Below, piece after piece: positions 29,629 to 39,147 of a stretch of 64,000 bases of DNA. Source of the DNA: Corynebacterium tuberculostearicum. GTDB lineage: Bacteria > Actinomycetota > Actinomycetes > Mycobacteriales > Mycobacteriaceae. The DNA lies in the NCBI RefSeq assembly GCF_016894265.1, contig NZ_CP069791.1, positions 1,860,001-1,924,000 of the forward strand, read 5' to 3'. The position numbers and the translations under genes are program-made. The notes under the pieces are model-generated. The model was not told the DNA's origin. It saw only the letters and a program-made list of their open reading frames with translations, and did no database searches. Positions within the stretch are counted from its first letter, which is position 1, and every line of letters begins with the position of its first letter.

Positions 29629-30085
29629 CGCCGCTCGCCCGCTTGCCACTTGCGCTGTCCCGCGTGGACAGATCCATCGCACCGGTGTTCAGGGCCCAAA
29701 ATACAGCGATGCCCCACAGCGTGAATACCACGGCCGCAGTGACCAGGTGTCCTTCGAGGAAGATCTGGAAGAACGTAGGGCAAAAAATCAGAATGATTCC
29801 GAAATAGTATTTCTTATCCGGCTGCGGCTGGGCGAAGGGATCCTGCCTATAACCTGCGCGCACGTTGCGCTTCTGAGCGCCAACCCAAAGAGCTACTCCC
29901 CCGCAGACCACCACTAAACCAAGGGACAACCACCACGGTATGTCATTCCCCCATTGGCTCAAGATAAACCAAAGTACTGCCAACGCTGCAGCAAACAAGG
30001 CATTAAGCGCAGTCTTCCGTCCGTCGCTTTGTTCCTTCTCCACTTCCTCGTTGAAGGACAGTGCCTCGTGCACGCTTTCGTCCAT
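29621..30085 (-). CDS. Membrane protein paired with a winged-helix regulator
   Basis: A 154-residue protein with an acidic soluble N-terminus, two adjacent hydrophobic helices (about 24-68), a charged loop (R-Q-D-P-F-A-Q-P-Q-P-D-K-K-Y-Y) and two more helices (about 95-138), giving four membrane segments. The ATG at 30085 follows GAAAGGA. The frame extends to a TTG at 30163, but that would place start codons inside the operator/promoter. It overlaps the regulator gene downstream. I do not recognise a function; it may be a signal-sensing or drug-response partner. Confidence 0.75.
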   Translation of the reverse strand: MDESVHEALSFNEEVEKEQSDGRKTALNALFAAALAVLWFILSQWGNDIPWWLSLGLVVVCGGVALWVGAQKRNVRAGYRQDPFAQPQPDKKYYFGIILIFCPTFFQIFLEGHLVTAAVVFTLWGIAVFWALNTGAMDLSTRDSASGKRASGDE

Positions 30086-30116
30086 GATCGCAGTTCCTTT
30101 CGCCTTCGACTTTTCG

Positions 30117-30163
30117 TTGCTTTCCACTTTAGAAAGTATCATACTTTCCGCCATGGAAAGCAA
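30117..30163 (-). promoter_or_regulatory. Nested dyad operator/promoter of the regulator operon
   Basis: Outer perfect arms TTGCTTTCCA (30117-30126) and TGGAAAGCAA (30154-30163) enclose a perfect 17-bp dyad GAAAGTATCATACTTTC (30132-30148). On the minus strand the inner dyad contains TATGAT, a good -10. A protein bound here would block the promoter. The autoregulator is likely the winged-helix protein of the same operon. Confidence 0.75.
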
Positions 30164-30164
30164 G

Positions 30165-30196
30165 AGAAAAAGAAAATCCGCCGCAATTGCGACGGA
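30165..30196 (-). terminator. Terminator of the DoxX-family gene
   Basis: Minus-strand hairpin (30177-30196, stem about 8 bp with one G-T pair) is followed by TTTTCTTTTTCT. It separates the DoxX gene from the regulator operon downstream. Confidence 0.75.
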
Positions 30197-30209
30197 CAGC
30201 TATTGGCGA

Positions 30210-31160
30210 TTAGTTCAACGGATTAACGCCTGCGCCGAAGAACCAAAGCGCGACGAGGATAGCTACGCCAATGAGCACAAAGGCCCAGGAAGTACCCAGC
30301 GGGCGGCGTGCCCACGAGCGCTTGAAGTCTAGGGAGATAAAGCCTGGGCCAGTAAACTGCAGGCCCACTGCGATGACAAAGAGGACCAAGGAAAGCCATA
30401 CGGATTCCGGCCAGCTAAAGACGTCCAGGCCGGCATCGGTCTGAGCTAGCTCGTGGACGGCAGTAAAGCCGGTCACTACCAGGCCAATCATGGCCGCCAG
30501 CGGCGTGATGAGGCCGAGCAGCAAGAACACACCAGCGATAAGCTGCATGGTCGGCACCGCAATGGACAGTGCGGTATCCCAGGCATAGTTAGCAAAGTCG
30601 CCCTCTAGACCGGACAAGCCCTGGCTATCACCGAGCTCGAAAAAGGTTTTTGCACCGGCAATGATCAGGTAGGCGCTCAGTGCGATGCGAATGAATAGCA
30701 GACCGAAGTCGATGGTGCCGCGGCGACCGTAGCGTTGATAGCCTTCCTTTTCTTCTTGTTCCGCCTGCAGTCGAGCCTCGCGCTCCTCTGCGGTTTCAGT
30801 GCTGAGGGCGCTGTCCGCGGGGGCGTCGGCAGTAGCAAGTGCCGTCTCCTGCTCCACGCTGGCCGACGTGGTGGACTCCGGTTGCGCGAAGGCTACGGTC
30901 TCCTCGCCGCCGCCACTTTGCTGACGCGCGGCCTCATTCGCACTGGAGTAGGACAGTACCTCGGTTTCCGGGTGGTCCTGCTGCGCCTGGGACGGCTTGA
31001 TCTCCTGCGGCTCAGCGCGGCCGGCGCGCTCGAAGAGGCCAGGCTTCGACTTCCCCTGGCCGGAGACAGAATCCTTGCTAGCGGGCTTCGCGTTATAGGT
31101 AGGCACGTCCATATCCTCATCAAACGGGGTGGCTTTATCCGGTTGCTGCTTATCGCTCAT
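30210..31160 (-). CDS. DoxX-family membrane protein with long charged N-terminus
   Basis: A 316-residue protein. The first half (about 1-145) is hydrophilic and rich in Glu, Gln, Ala and Ser. The second half has four hydrophobic helices in the DoxX arrangement (F-G-L-L-F-I-R-I-A-L-S-A-Y-L-I-I-A-G ... L-I-A-G-V-F-L-L-L-G-L-I-T-P-L-A-A). DoxX proteins are linked to oxidative-stress or terminal-oxidase functions in other bacteria, but this one is not assignable. The long disordered N-terminus is common in corynebacterial members. Single-gene transcript with its own terminator. Confidence 0.83.
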   Translation of the reverse strand: MSDKQQPDKATPFDEDMDVPTYNAKPASKDSVSGQGKSKPGLFERAGRAEPQEIKPSQAQQDHPETEVLSYSSANEAARQQSGGGEETVAFAQPESTTSASVEQETALATADAPADSALSTETAEEREARLQAEQEEKEGYQRYGRRGTIDFGLLFIRIALSAYLIIAGAKTFFELGDSQGLSGLEGDFANYAWDTALSIAVPTMQLIAGVFLLLGLITPLAAMIGLVVTGFTAVHELAQTDAGLDVFSWPESVWLSLVLFVIAVGLQFTGPGFISLDFKRSWARRPLGTSWAFVLIGVAILVALWFFGAGVNPLN

Positions 31161-31229
31161 AGCTCCAATTTAGGGCACGTGCCTGCACTTTTGTGGTACC
31201 CACCACGGCGCGCCGCGCGAGCACGCGTG

Positions 31230-32102
31230 CTACGTCGCCACTAGATCGGTCGCAGCCTCGATAACCGAACGCGTAAGTTCGCTCAAAACCTCTGACTCCA
31301 AGCGCCAACGCTGCCAGTAGAGGTCGATATCGAGCGGGGAGTCGTCGAGAAGCACCAGCTCTTTCGCCTCCAAAAGCGGCAGTGCCTGGGCCTGGGGTAG
31401 CAATCCCCACCCCAGGCCAACACGAACGGCCTCGAGGTAGCCCTCGGAAGAAGGAATCTGTGACACCCGCGCACGGACCACGGCCGAATCAATGAAGCGC
31501 TCCCGCATCGCATCATCCAGTACCTGATCGTTGGGACCATAGCCAACAAGGGGCATAGTTTCCCAGGTCAGCCGGCCGCTATGGAAGCTTTCTGCAATAT
31601 GTGGTGCCGCGACTGGGAAGTAGCGCATCGTACCCAAAAAGCTCGACTCACAGCCCGAGACCGGCGTGGCTTCCCTCGTCACTGCGCCAAGCACATCGCC
31701 CCGCCGCAGCATGGCTAAGGTGCGCGCCTCATCCTCAATCCGGATGCGCAGGGCGACATCGCCCCGCCGCGCGGTATCGCTAAGGACCCTACGAAACCAT
31801 GTCGCTAGGGAATCCGAGTTCACTGCGACTGAGAGCGGGACGCGGGCCAGGCGGTGGCCTAGGCGGGCGTCCGTCTCGGCCTGTACTAACGCCATGCGGC
31901 GTGCGGATTGCACCAGGATCTCCCCCGCTTCTGTCGCGGTTACCGGAGTGGCACGGCGAAGGAGCACTCGACCGGTGCTCGATTCTAGCGCCTTGATGCG
32001 TTGGCTTACCGCAGACGGCGATATGCCGAGCACGGCTGCGGCAACATCAAAGCTGCCTTCGTCCACGATGGCGAGCAAAGTTTCTAGGTGCACCGGGTTC
32101 AT
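31230..32102 (-). CDS. lysG: LysR-type regulator of basic amino-acid export
   Basis: A 290-residue LysR-family protein of the ArgP/LysG group. The N-terminal helix-turn-helix (about 1-60) contains F-D-V-A-A-A-V-L-G-I-S-P-S-A-V-S-Q-R-I-K-A-L-E, and the effector domain follows. In C. glutamicum LysG activates lysE when lysine, arginine, histidine or citrulline accumulate. Here it is divergent from lysE with a 70-bp gap, the conserved arrangement, which supports the symbol. Confidence 0.93.
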   Translation of the reverse strand: MNPVHLETLLAIVDEGSFDVAAAVLGISPSAVSQRIKALESSTGRVLLRRATPVTATEAGEILVQSARRMALVQAETDARLGHRLARVPLSVAVNSDSLATWFRRVLSDTARRGDVALRIRIEDEARTLAMLRRGDVLGAVTREATPVSGCESSFLGTMRYFPVAAPHIAESFHSGRLTWETMPLVGYGPNDQVLDDAMRERFIDSAVVRARVSQIPSSEGYLEAVRVGLGWGLLPQAQALPLLEAKELVLLDDSPLDIDLYWQRWRLESEVLSELTRSVIEAATDLVAT

Positions 32103-32172
32103 GAAGCTATTCTAAACCAACTGTAGATTCATTAACTGGACTAATTCAGGCCGGGAATTCACACTAGAAGGC
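32103..32172. promoter_or_regulatory. lysG-lysE divergent promoter region
   Basis: A 70-bp AT-rich gap between divergent genes. CACACT (32160-32165) lies 7 bp before the lysE ATG, suggesting a leaderless lysE transcript. The LysG binding site is expected in this gap, but I cannot fix its ends. Confidence 0.6.
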
Positions 32173-32865
32173 ATGTCCATCGTGCTTGCTGGTTTCTTCT
32201 TGGGATTATCGCTCATCGTGGCCGTCGGCCCACAAAATGCCATGCTGCTCAAATACGGCATTCGCCGCGACCACATTGGCCTCATCATTGTCGTCTGCGC
32301 GCTTTCTGACGTCATCCTGATCACCTCCGGCACGGCCGGCGTGGGCTACTTGGTAGAAAAGTTCCCCAACGCCCTGCAGGTTTTGAAATATGTTGGCGCC
32401 GCCTACCTGGCGTATTTCACCTTCACCTGCTTCCGCGATGCGCTCAAGACCAAAGGCGAGGCCATCGAGGTTGAATCCACGCAGCCAAAGGTCCCGCAGG
32501 AAGTCGCCTCCTTCGATGGCTCTCAGGCACACAGCACGACCAAGACCGCAACTCGCGTCGAGATTAAGCGCTCCCCCTCCTGGGTTAAGCCGCTGCTTAC
32601 CGCCCTGGCCTTAACATGGCTTAACCCAGGCGCTTATGTAGATGTCGTGGTGATGCTCGGCGGCATTGCTAATCAATATGGCGAATCGGGGCGCTGGCTT
32701 TTCGCCGTGGGTGCAATCTGCGCCAGCTTCACTTGGTTCCCCTTCATCGGCTTTGGCGCCGCGCGCTTTTCCCACGTGCTGTCCCGGCCCACAGTGTGGC
32801 GCTGGATCAACTTCGGCATCGGCGTCATCATGATTGGCCTAACGCTCAAGTTGCTCCTGCTCTAG
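32173..32865 (+). CDS. lysE: L-lysine/L-arginine exporter
   Basis: A 230-residue LysE-family exporter with about five or six hydrophobic helices: N-terminal L-S-L-I-V-A-V-G-P-Q-N-A-M-L-L and the family segment L-T-W-L-N-P-G-A-Y-V-D-V-V-V-M. A hydrophilic cytosolic loop (about 95-135) separates the two halves. It exports basic amino acids when pools rise, for example during growth on peptides. It is divergent from its activator gene lysG. Confidence 0.94.
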   Translation: MSIVLAGFFLGLSLIVAVGPQNAMLLKYGIRRDHIGLIIVVCALSDVILITSGTAGVGYLVEKFPNALQVLKYVGAAYLAYFTFTCFRDALKTKGEAIEVESTQPKVPQEVASFDGSQAHSTTKTATRVEIKRSPSWVKPLLTALALTWLNPGAYVDVVVMLGGIANQYGESGRWLFAVGAICASFTWFPFIGFGAARFSHVLSRPTVWRWINFGIGVIMIGLTLKLLLL

Positions 32866-32883
32866 GGCCGGGATTCAACCCGC

Positions 32884-33954
32884 CTAGTTTCCTCGCACGC
32901 GGGAGGCGGTGGCGCCGGCCCAGCGGTTGATTCCAGCGTCATGGGCGGCGTCGTCAATCGCAGCCAGCTCGTCTGCGCTGAAGTCAAGCTTGTCCAGCGC
33001 GCCCAGGTTGTGTTCGAGCTGCTCTACCGAAGAAGCGCCTAACAGCGCCGAGGTAAGCGTGCGATCACCCTGATCACGCAGCACCCACGAGATGGCCATC
33101 TGGGCCAGCGACTGGCCGCGCTTGCCTGCAATATCGTTGAGCGAACGGATCATGGAAAGGTTTTCCTCATTGAGCCAGTCCTTTTCCAGGGTCTTATTCT
33201 TCGCCGCACGCGAATCTGCGGGGATGCCGTCGATATAGCGATCTGTCAGCATGCCCTGCGCTAGTGGACCAAAGCCGATGACGCCCAAGCCGCTGCGCGC
33301 TGTGACATCAAGCAGCGACTCGCCGTCTTCGCCCGGGCGCTCAATCCAGCGATTCAGAATGGAATAGCTGGGCTGATGAATCAGCAGCGGGCAGCCTTCA
33401 TCTTCCATAAACTCCACGGCCTCTGCGGTGAGCTCCGGACCATAGGAAGAAATGCCCACATAGAGAGCCTTGCCGGAGGCCACGATATCCCGCAGTGCAT
33501 ACAGGGTCTCTTCCAGCGGAGTGTCCGGGTCCGGACGGTGATGGTAGAAGATGTCCACGTAGTCCAAGCCCATGCGCTTCAAGGAAGCGTCCAAGGAGCT
33601 CACCAGGTACTTGCGAGAGCCGCCGAAACCGTAGGGCGAATCATTCATTACCCACCCGGCCTTGGAAGAAATGATCATTTCATCGCGGAAGGGGCGGAAA
33701 TCGCGGGCGAAGATGCGGCCGAAGTTGTCCTCCGCGGCACCTGGTTCAGGGCCGTAGTTATTGGCCAAATCGAAATGAGTAATCCCCCGGTCATACGCCG
33801 CGCGCAGGATTTCGCGCTGCGTGGCCAGGGGACGATCGTCGCCGAAGTTCTGCCAAAGGCCAAGGGAAATGGCCGGCAGCTTCAGTCCAGAGTTGCCGAC
33901 TCGGCGGTACTCCATCGAATCATAACGTTCAGATGCGGGTGCATAGATACTCAT
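32884..33954 (-). CDS. Aldo/keto reductase (YghZ/Kv-beta-like)
   Basis: A 356-residue NADPH-dependent aldo/keto reductase. Catalytic tetrad members are seen in D-L-A-N-N-Y-G (Asp, Tyr), S-S-K-A-G-W (Lys) and Y-H-H-R-P-D (His). The C-terminal part binds the cofactor. Closest known groups are L-glyceraldehyde-3-phosphate reductase (YghZ/GpR) and potassium-channel beta-subunit-like reductases. The chosen ATG at 33954 gives the normal N-terminus (Y-R-R-V-G-N-S-G-L-K-L-P); an ATG at 33963 is possible. The physiological substrate is not known. Confidence 0.9.
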   Translation of the reverse strand: MSIYAPASERYDSMEYRRVGNSGLKLPAISLGLWQNFGDDRPLATQREILRAAYDRGITHFDLANNYGPEPGAAEDNFGRIFARDFRPFRDEMIISSKAGWVMNDSPYGFGGSRKYLVSSLDASLKRMGLDYVDIFYHHRPDPDTPLEETLYALRDIVASGKALYVGISSYGPELTAEAVEFMEDEGCPLLIHQPSYSILNRWIERPGEDGESLLDVTARSGLGVIGFGPLAQGMLTDRYIDGIPADSRAAKNKTLEKDWLNEENLSMIRSLNDIAGKRGQSLAQMAISWVLRDQGDRTLTSALLGASSVEQLEHNLGALDKLDFSADELAAIDDAAHDAGINRWAGATASRVRGN

Positions 33955-33970
33955 GACACCCATTGTCCGC

Positions 33971-35398
33971 TTAATTCTTGGAATTGTCAGCCTTTGGCAG
34001 CTCCTCATCTTCTTCAGGGGCGCCGGATGCGCCGGTTTCTTCGACCCACTTTTCAATTTCTTCCGGGGTGCGGTCAGTTTCTACCGCATCACGCTCGGTG
34101 TAGTAGGAGTGGTCGTGGCGCTTTTCTGCGTACTTCTTTTTGTCAAAGTCCACGTCGTCGTCACCATCGAGCTCTTCGGTGACTTCCTCCACCAGCTCAT
34201 CGTAGAGGGCCGCGTTATCCATATTGGAGTCCTCGATATGCTGGCCAATCTCGTCATCATAACGCTCAGCGTCATAATCCTTGTTGGGGTTCAGCTTCAG
34301 GTGCATAAGTGAACGTACGCGCTCACGGCGCACGGCCTCATCCTGGATTTGAGACTGGCTGCGGAACCAAGCGAAGACCAGGATGGCTACCATCAGAATG
34401 CCCATGTAGCCGATGACGGGGTAGATGTAGTTCATCAGGGTCTTGAAGCCGGCGAAGGACACGGCGAAACCAGCCAAGCAGCCGATAACGAAGATAACCG
34501 GGAAGCGCTTCTCATGACCGGCAGATAGGCGCTTGCCCAGTGCGTAGAACATGCCGATAGCGGTATTGAAGATCATCAAGTAAATGATGACCGCCATGAT
34601 GGAGCCGAGCGTCGGGTTAACGCTATCTACCAAAGACAGCATCGGAATATCGGAGCCTTGTGCCTTGTCCGAGTTCATCAGCAAGGAGAATCCGGCAAGG
34701 CCCATCATGATGGAGTAGATGACGCCGCCTACAACGCCGCCCCAACCGGCCTCGCGTGGGCTGATATTGTCGCCACCGATAACCAGGGACATGGACACGG
34801 CGAGCATCAGCGCCAGGCCGTTGTAATTGAGTGCGGAAATGAGCCAGTTACCAATCGGGGTGTCGATCTGGCTGGAGGCGTCCATAGCGGCGCCGATGTC
34901 ATCCGGCATATTGAGGCCGGTGTAGATGGCAACACCAATGACCGCAATGATGATGGTCGGTGTTACAGCACCGATAACCTTGGATACCTTATCCACGTCG
35001 AGCATGCCCACGATAAGCACCAATACCAACATGAGCGTGGAGCCGATCCAAGTCTTCCAGCCAAACTGCTGCTCCATATTGGAACCCGCGCCAGCCAACA
35101 TCACAAAGCCAATGGCAAAGAGGGTGATGATGACCGCGATGTCCAGCAATTTGGAGACGATCGGGTGGGTGACATTGCGGAAAACGGTATTGTGCTCAGA
35201 AGCGTGGAAGTAGCTGCCCAGCTGCAAGAACACGGTACCGGCAAGGGTCATGATCAGTGCGGCGATAATGATGCCGGGAATACCCCAGGAACCAAAGGCA
35301 GTGAAGTACTGCACCACCTCTTGGCCCGTGGCAAAGCCGGCGCCCACCAACAAGCCCACGAAGGACATGGCAATGGCGATAATGTTTTTAGAAGACAC
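33971..35398 (-). CDS. YkvI-type membrane transporter
   Basis: A 475-residue membrane protein with about ten helices up to residue 370, resembling the uncharacterised YkvI family, which is related to sodium-coupled amino-acid transporters. The first helix holds the family-like G-L-L-V-G-A-G-F-A-T-G-Q-E. The C-terminal 100 residues are cytosolic and very acidic (E-E-V-T-E-E-L-D-G-D-D-D). The start is GTG at 35398 with a weak TTAGG upstream; no better start is seen. It lies just upstream of the aldo/keto reductase on the same strand (16-bp gap), so the two are probably co-transcribed. Substrate unknown. Confidence 0.8.
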   Translation of the reverse strand: MSSKNIIAIAMSFVGLLVGAGFATGQEVVQYFTAFGSWGIPGIIIAALIMTLAGTVFLQLGSYFHASEHNTVFRNVTHPIVSKLLDIAVIITLFAIGFVMLAGAGSNMEQQFGWKTWIGSTLMLVLVLIVGMLDVDKVSKVIGAVTPTIIIAVIGVAIYTGLNMPDDIGAAMDASSQIDTPIGNWLISALNYNGLALMLAVSMSLVIGGDNISPREAGWGGVVGGVIYSIMMGLAGFSLLMNSDKAQGSDIPMLSLVDSVNPTLGSIMAVIIYLMIFNTAIGMFYALGKRLSAGHEKRFPVIFVIGCLAGFAVSFAGFKTLMNYIYPVIGYMGILMVAILVFAWFRSQSQIQDEAVRRERVRSLMHLKLNPNKDYDAERYDDEIGQHIEDSNMDNAALYDELVEEVTEELDGDDDVDFDKKKYAEKRHDHSYYTERDAVETDRTPEEIEKWVEETGASGAPEEDEELPKADNSKN

Positions 35399-35600
35399 GG
35401 TTGCCTAACTTTTGTAGCGAATATCTCTCGCATACTGGTGCGCGCGGCCCCTTGTCCCCCACTCCCCAGCACATGGGCTACACAACACCGGTATGCGTTC
35501 CTTAAGGAATGGTACGTAAGTGACCCGTTAAACACCTACTGGCACATACCGATGTTGTGGTAAATCACATTCGGGCGTTCCGCGAAATCAACCTAACGCT

Positions 35601-36653
35601 TTAGTCGTCAAAGGTCGCGGTATCAATCACGAAGCGGAACTTTACATCGCCTTCCACCACGCGCTCATAGGCGTCATCAACATCGTTGACGCCGATCTTT
35701 TCAATAACGGCGCCGATGCCGTGCTCGGCGCAGAAATCCAGCATTTCCTGGGTCTCTGCAATGCCGCCGATGTTATTACCGGTTAGCACCTTGCCGCCGC
35801 CGACAAGGCTGCTCATGTGTACTCCCAGCTCTTCCGGTGGAAGTCCGACAACGGACATGATGCCGCGCGGCTTCAGCAGCTGCAGGTAGTCATTGAGGGA
35901 GTACTGGGCAGAAATGGTGGACAAGATGAGGTCGAATTCACCACGGTGGTTATCAAAGAAGTCTTCGTCCTCACCTGTGGCCAGAATATGCTTAGCACCC
36001 AGCTCGTAGGCTTCCTTTTCCTTGCGCAGGGAGCGGGAAATCACGGTTACATCCGCACCCTTGGCCGCCGCGATCTGCACACCCATGTGGCCCAAGCCGC
36101 CCAGGCCTACTACGGCAACCTTGTCGCCTTCCTTGACCTGCCAGCGAGCCAGCGGTGAATAGGTAGTGATTCCGGCGCACAGCAGCGGGGCTGCGACATC
36201 AAAGTCAATGCCCTCCGGGATGGTGCACACAAAGTTTTCGTTGACGACTACCTTCTGGGCGTAGCCGCCTTGGGTAATGGTGCCGTCTACATCTTCGGAG
36301 TTATAGGTGCCCACATTGCCATTCAGGCAGTTCTGCTCCTGGCCGTTGCGACACTGTTCGCACTCACCACAGGAGTTGACCAGGCAGCCAACGCCAACGC
36401 GGTCGCCGACTTTAAATTTCGTGACCTTATCGCCCACGGCTTCCACGACGCCGGCAATCTCGTGGCCCACCGTCAGCGGGAAGTGGGCCTGGCCCCATTC
36501 GTTGCGGATCGTGTGAATATCGGAGTGGCAGATGCCTGCAGCCTTGATATCAATGACCACGTCGTCTTCGCGCGGATCGCGGCGCTCAATTTCCACGACC
36601 TTGAATGGTGCTTCAGGGCTTTCCTTTTGCAATACTTTGCTCTTAATTGTCAT
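35601..36653 (-). CDS. Zinc-dependent alcohol dehydrogenase
   Basis: A 350-residue medium-chain dehydrogenase of the cinnamyl-alcohol/YahK type. Catalytic zinc ligands Cys in A-G-I-C-H-S-D, His-Glu in G-H-E, and a later Cys. Structural zinc cysteines are in C-G-E-C-E-Q-C-R-N-G-Q-E-Q-N-C. Rossmann G-L-G-G-L-G-H-M-G. It reduces aldehydes or oxidises alcohols with NADP(H) in relatives; the substrate here is unknown. The ATG at 36653 is chosen over a GTG at 36659. The 200-bp gap to the YkvI gene holds no gene. Confidence 0.92.
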   Translation of the reverse strand: MTIKSKVLQKESPEAPFKVVEIERRDPREDDVVIDIKAAGICHSDIHTIRNEWGQAHFPLTVGHEIAGVVEAVGDKVTKFKVGDRVGVGCLVNSCGECEQCRNGQEQNCLNGNVGTYNSEDVDGTITQGGYAQKVVVNENFVCTIPEGIDFDVAAPLLCAGITTYSPLARWQVKEGDKVAVVGLGGLGHMGVQIAAAKGADVTVISRSLRKEKEAYELGAKHILATGEDEDFFDNHRGEFDLILSTISAQYSLNDYLQLLKPRGIMSVVGLPPEELGVHMSSLVGGGKVLTGNNIGGIAETQEMLDFCAEHGIGAVIEKIGVNDVDDAYERVVEGDVKFRFVIDTATFDD

Positions 36654-36725
36654 GCCCACGACCCTACGCGTAACCCCACTGACCTCGCCTAACGAAAATA
36701 ATCACCAACTCTAACGGGGAAGGAA

Positions 36726-36778
36726 AACCAAAAAGCCAGCCACGCCCCTCTCATTGAGGAGGAAAACGCGGCTGGCTA
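36726..36778 (-). terminator. gatB terminator
   Basis: Minus-strand stem AGCCAGCCGCG pairs with CGTGGCTGGCT around an inner small hairpin, and is followed by TTTTTGGTTTTCC. It lies just past the gatB stop codon. Confidence 0.85.
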
Positions 36779-36788
36779 TGTGGGGGTC

Positions 36789-38294
36789 TTAGTTCAGCTT
36801 CTCTGCGATGAGCTTATTGACCTGGCCCGGATCGGCCTTGCCCTGGGTGGCCTTCATGACCGCACCCACGATGGCACCGGTGACCTTCTTATTGCCGGCA
36901 CGGTACTTTTCCACAATGTCCGGGTTGGCGGCCAACGCGTCATCCACGGCCTTCTCGATGGCGCCATCATCGCGCACGACCTCCAAGCCGCGCTTTTCGA
37001 CGACCTCGTCGACGTCACCCTCGCCCGCCAACACACCATCAACGGCCTTGCGTGCGAGCTTGGTGGTCAACTTGCCCTCATTGACGAGTGCGATAACGCG
37101 CGCCACGTGCTGCGGAGTGATGGCCAGACCAGCAAGATCGGTGTCCTGCTCGTTGGCCTTGCCGGCTAGGTAGGAAACCCACCAGGAGCGTGCCTCGTCC
37201 GGCTTCGCGCCGGCCTCGACGGTATCCACGATGAGGTCGAGGGCGCCGGCATTAACCAAGTCGCGCATCTCCTCATCCTTGATGCCCCACTCTTCCTGGA
37301 TGCGCGCACGGCGAACCCATGGCAGTTCCGGAAGGGTCTGACGCAGCTCTTCTACCCACTCGCGCGGGGCGATGACCGGCGGCAGGTCCGGATCATTGAA
37401 GTAACGGTAATCCTCCGCGGTTTCCTTCGGACGACCCTTCGAAGTGGTGCCATCGGTCTCTTGATAGTGACGGGTTTCCTGATCAATGGTGCCGCCATCT
37501 TCGAGCACCTGCGCCTGGCGCTGCATTTCGAAGCGAACCGCCTGCTCCACGGAACGCAGGGAGTTAATGTTCTTGGTCTCGGTACGGGTACCAAACTCTT
37601 CCTGGCCCACCGGGCGCAGGGACAGGTTGGAGTCCACACGCATGGAGCCTTGATCCATGCGGGCGTCGGAAACGCCCAAGGCTGCAACGAGCTCACGCAG
37701 CGCGGAAACGTAGGCCTTAGCCACCTCCGGCGCGCGCTCACCGGCGCCAATGATCGGCTTGGTCACAATCTCAATGAGAGGAATGCCCGCACGGTTGCAA
37801 TCCACCAGGGATGCCGTGGCGCCGTGAATACGGCCGTCTGCACCACCGAGGTGGGTCAACTTGCCGGTGTCTTCCTCCATGTGGGCACGCTCGATTTCCA
37901 CGCGCCACTCGGTGCTGTCTTCCAGCACAACGTCCAGGTAGCCGTCGTAGGCAATCGGCTCGTCGTACTGGGAAATCTGGTAGTTCTTCGGCTGGTCCGG
38001 GTAAAAGTAATTCTTGCGGGCAAAGCGAGAGGACTCCGCAATGGAGCAATTAAGCGCCAGGCCAATCTTGATGGCGCCCTCCACGCCCTTGGAGTTAACT
38101 ACCGGCAGCGCACCGGGCAGGCCCAGGGAGACCGGGTCAACGTTGGAATTAGGCGCTGCGTTGAAGTTCGTAGGAGAGGTAGAAAACATCTTGGTTTCCG
38201 TATCCAGCTCTACGTGGACTTCCATGCCCATTACCGGTTCGAACTTTTCTAGGACCTCATCGAAGTCCATCAGGTCATACATCGCAGCAGTCAT
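36789..38294 (-). CDS. gatB: Aspartyl/glutamyl-tRNA amidotransferase subunit B
   Basis: A 501-residue subunit that binds the mischarged tRNA and activates Glu-tRNA(Gln) with ATP for amidation. Seen: [30 protein letters not shown] and [12 protein letters not shown]. The C-terminal YqeY-like tail domain ends in [11 protein letters not shown]. The frame is open upstream; the ATG at 38294 matches relatives, though an ATG at 38303 is possible. The gene lies 5 kb from gatA-gatC. It converges with no gene and has its own terminator. Confidence 0.96.
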   Translation of the reverse strand: MTAAMYDLMDFDEVLEKFEPVMGMEVHVELDTETKMFSTSPTNFNAAPNSNVDPVSLGLPGALPVVNSKGVEGAIKIGLALNCSIAESSRFARKNYFYPDQPKNYQISQYDEPIAYDGYLDVVLEDSTEWRVEIERAHMEEDTGKLTHLGGADGRIHGATASLVDCNRAGIPLIEIVTKPIIGAGERAPEVAKAYVSALRELVAALGVSDARMDQGSMRVDSNLSLRPVGQEEFGTRTETKNINSLRSVEQAVRFEMQRQAQVLEDGGTIDQETRHYQETDGTTSKGRPKETAEDYRYFNDPDLPPVIAPREWVEELRQTLPELPWVRRARIQEEWGIKDEEMRDLVNAGALDLIVDTVEAGAKPDEARSWWVSYLAGKANEQDTDLAGLAITPQHVARVIALVNEGKLTTKLARKAVDGVLAGEGDVDEVVEKRGLEVVRDDGAIEKAVDDALAANPDIVEKYRAGNKKVTGAIVGAVMKATQGKADPGQVNKLIAEKLN

Positions 38295-38351
38295 GCGTGC
38301 CATCTTAATACGTCGATGCGCCCGCGCGCTCACGCCCCTAAGCTGAATATT

Positions 38352-39137
38352 ATGACTACACCACATAGCGTTGATGCCGCGCTTATCGATGCCCCATTGA
38401 TCAACATCGCAGTCTTCCGCACTGCCCCTACCCCTGAGGAGGTAAGCGAGCGCCTGACCACCACTTTTGGCGATCGCCTGAGAGATATCATGCCGGGCAA
38501 GAATCCGGGAAGCATCATGGTCGAGCTTGATGATTCCTTCCTATTGCACTACCAAGCCATCGATACCCCTCCCACCCGCGATAGCTATGGCCTCCACCCC
38601 ATTTTGAGCGCGGATGCTCGCGGCCTCGATTCCGCCACCGCACAAATCCTCGTGTCCGTGCTTCCCGGCGAGACCGAAGATGATCGCGCGAAGCAATTCC
38701 GCGAAGCCCGCCGCGATCACCTTGAACTGCTCTCCAAGGCCACCGCGGTAGTAGCCGAGCACCCCGACTGCCTGATAGTCCATAACCCGCGCGGCAACGT
38801 TTCTATCGCGCCGAATACTTTCCTCGAGGCCGTTCGGGACAACCTTGCCCCAATGCACATCGCTCCGGTGTGGCTTACCCAAAAAGAAAACAAAATCTTG
38901 GGCTATACCGTTGGGCTGGTCCAGGCCGGACACCCTGAAATCCAGGCAGCCACCGAATCCATGGATCCCACCGATCTCTATTACAAGCTGGCCAATATCG
39001 CAGACCACGTGCTCCAAGGCGCCACCGTCAAAGACGGCGACACCCTATCTTTCGAGCAAGGCCAGCCACCACTGACCGTGCAGAAAGAACCCTGGTTTGT
39101 AGACGAATCCTATCCTGCGGTCACGATTAATTTCTAG
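38352..39137 (+). CDS. DUF4261-type protein
   Basis: A 261-residue soluble protein, apparently cytosolic, with the pattern of DUF4261: a long N-terminal part with H-P-D-C-L-I-V-H-N, then [26 protein letters not shown]. Function unknown. The ATG at 38352 is preceded by TAAGCT at 38339-38344 with a 7-bp gap, indicating a leaderless transcript. It is divergent from gatB and converges with the BASS transporter gene, 10 bp away. Confidence 0.72.
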   Translation: MTTPHSVDAALIDAPLINIAVFRTAPTPEEVSERLTTTFGDRLRDIMPGKNPGSIMVELDDSFLLHYQAIDTPPTRDSYGLHPILSADARGLDSATAQILVSVLPGETEDDRAKQFREARRDHLELLSKATAVVAEHPDCLIVHNPRGNVSIAPNTFLEAVRDNLAPMHIAPVWLTQKENKILGYTVGLVQAGHPEIQAATESMDPTDLYYKLANIADHVLQGATVKDGDTLSFEQGQPPLTVQKEPWFVDESYPAVTINF

Positions 39138-39147
39138 CGGAATTCCC

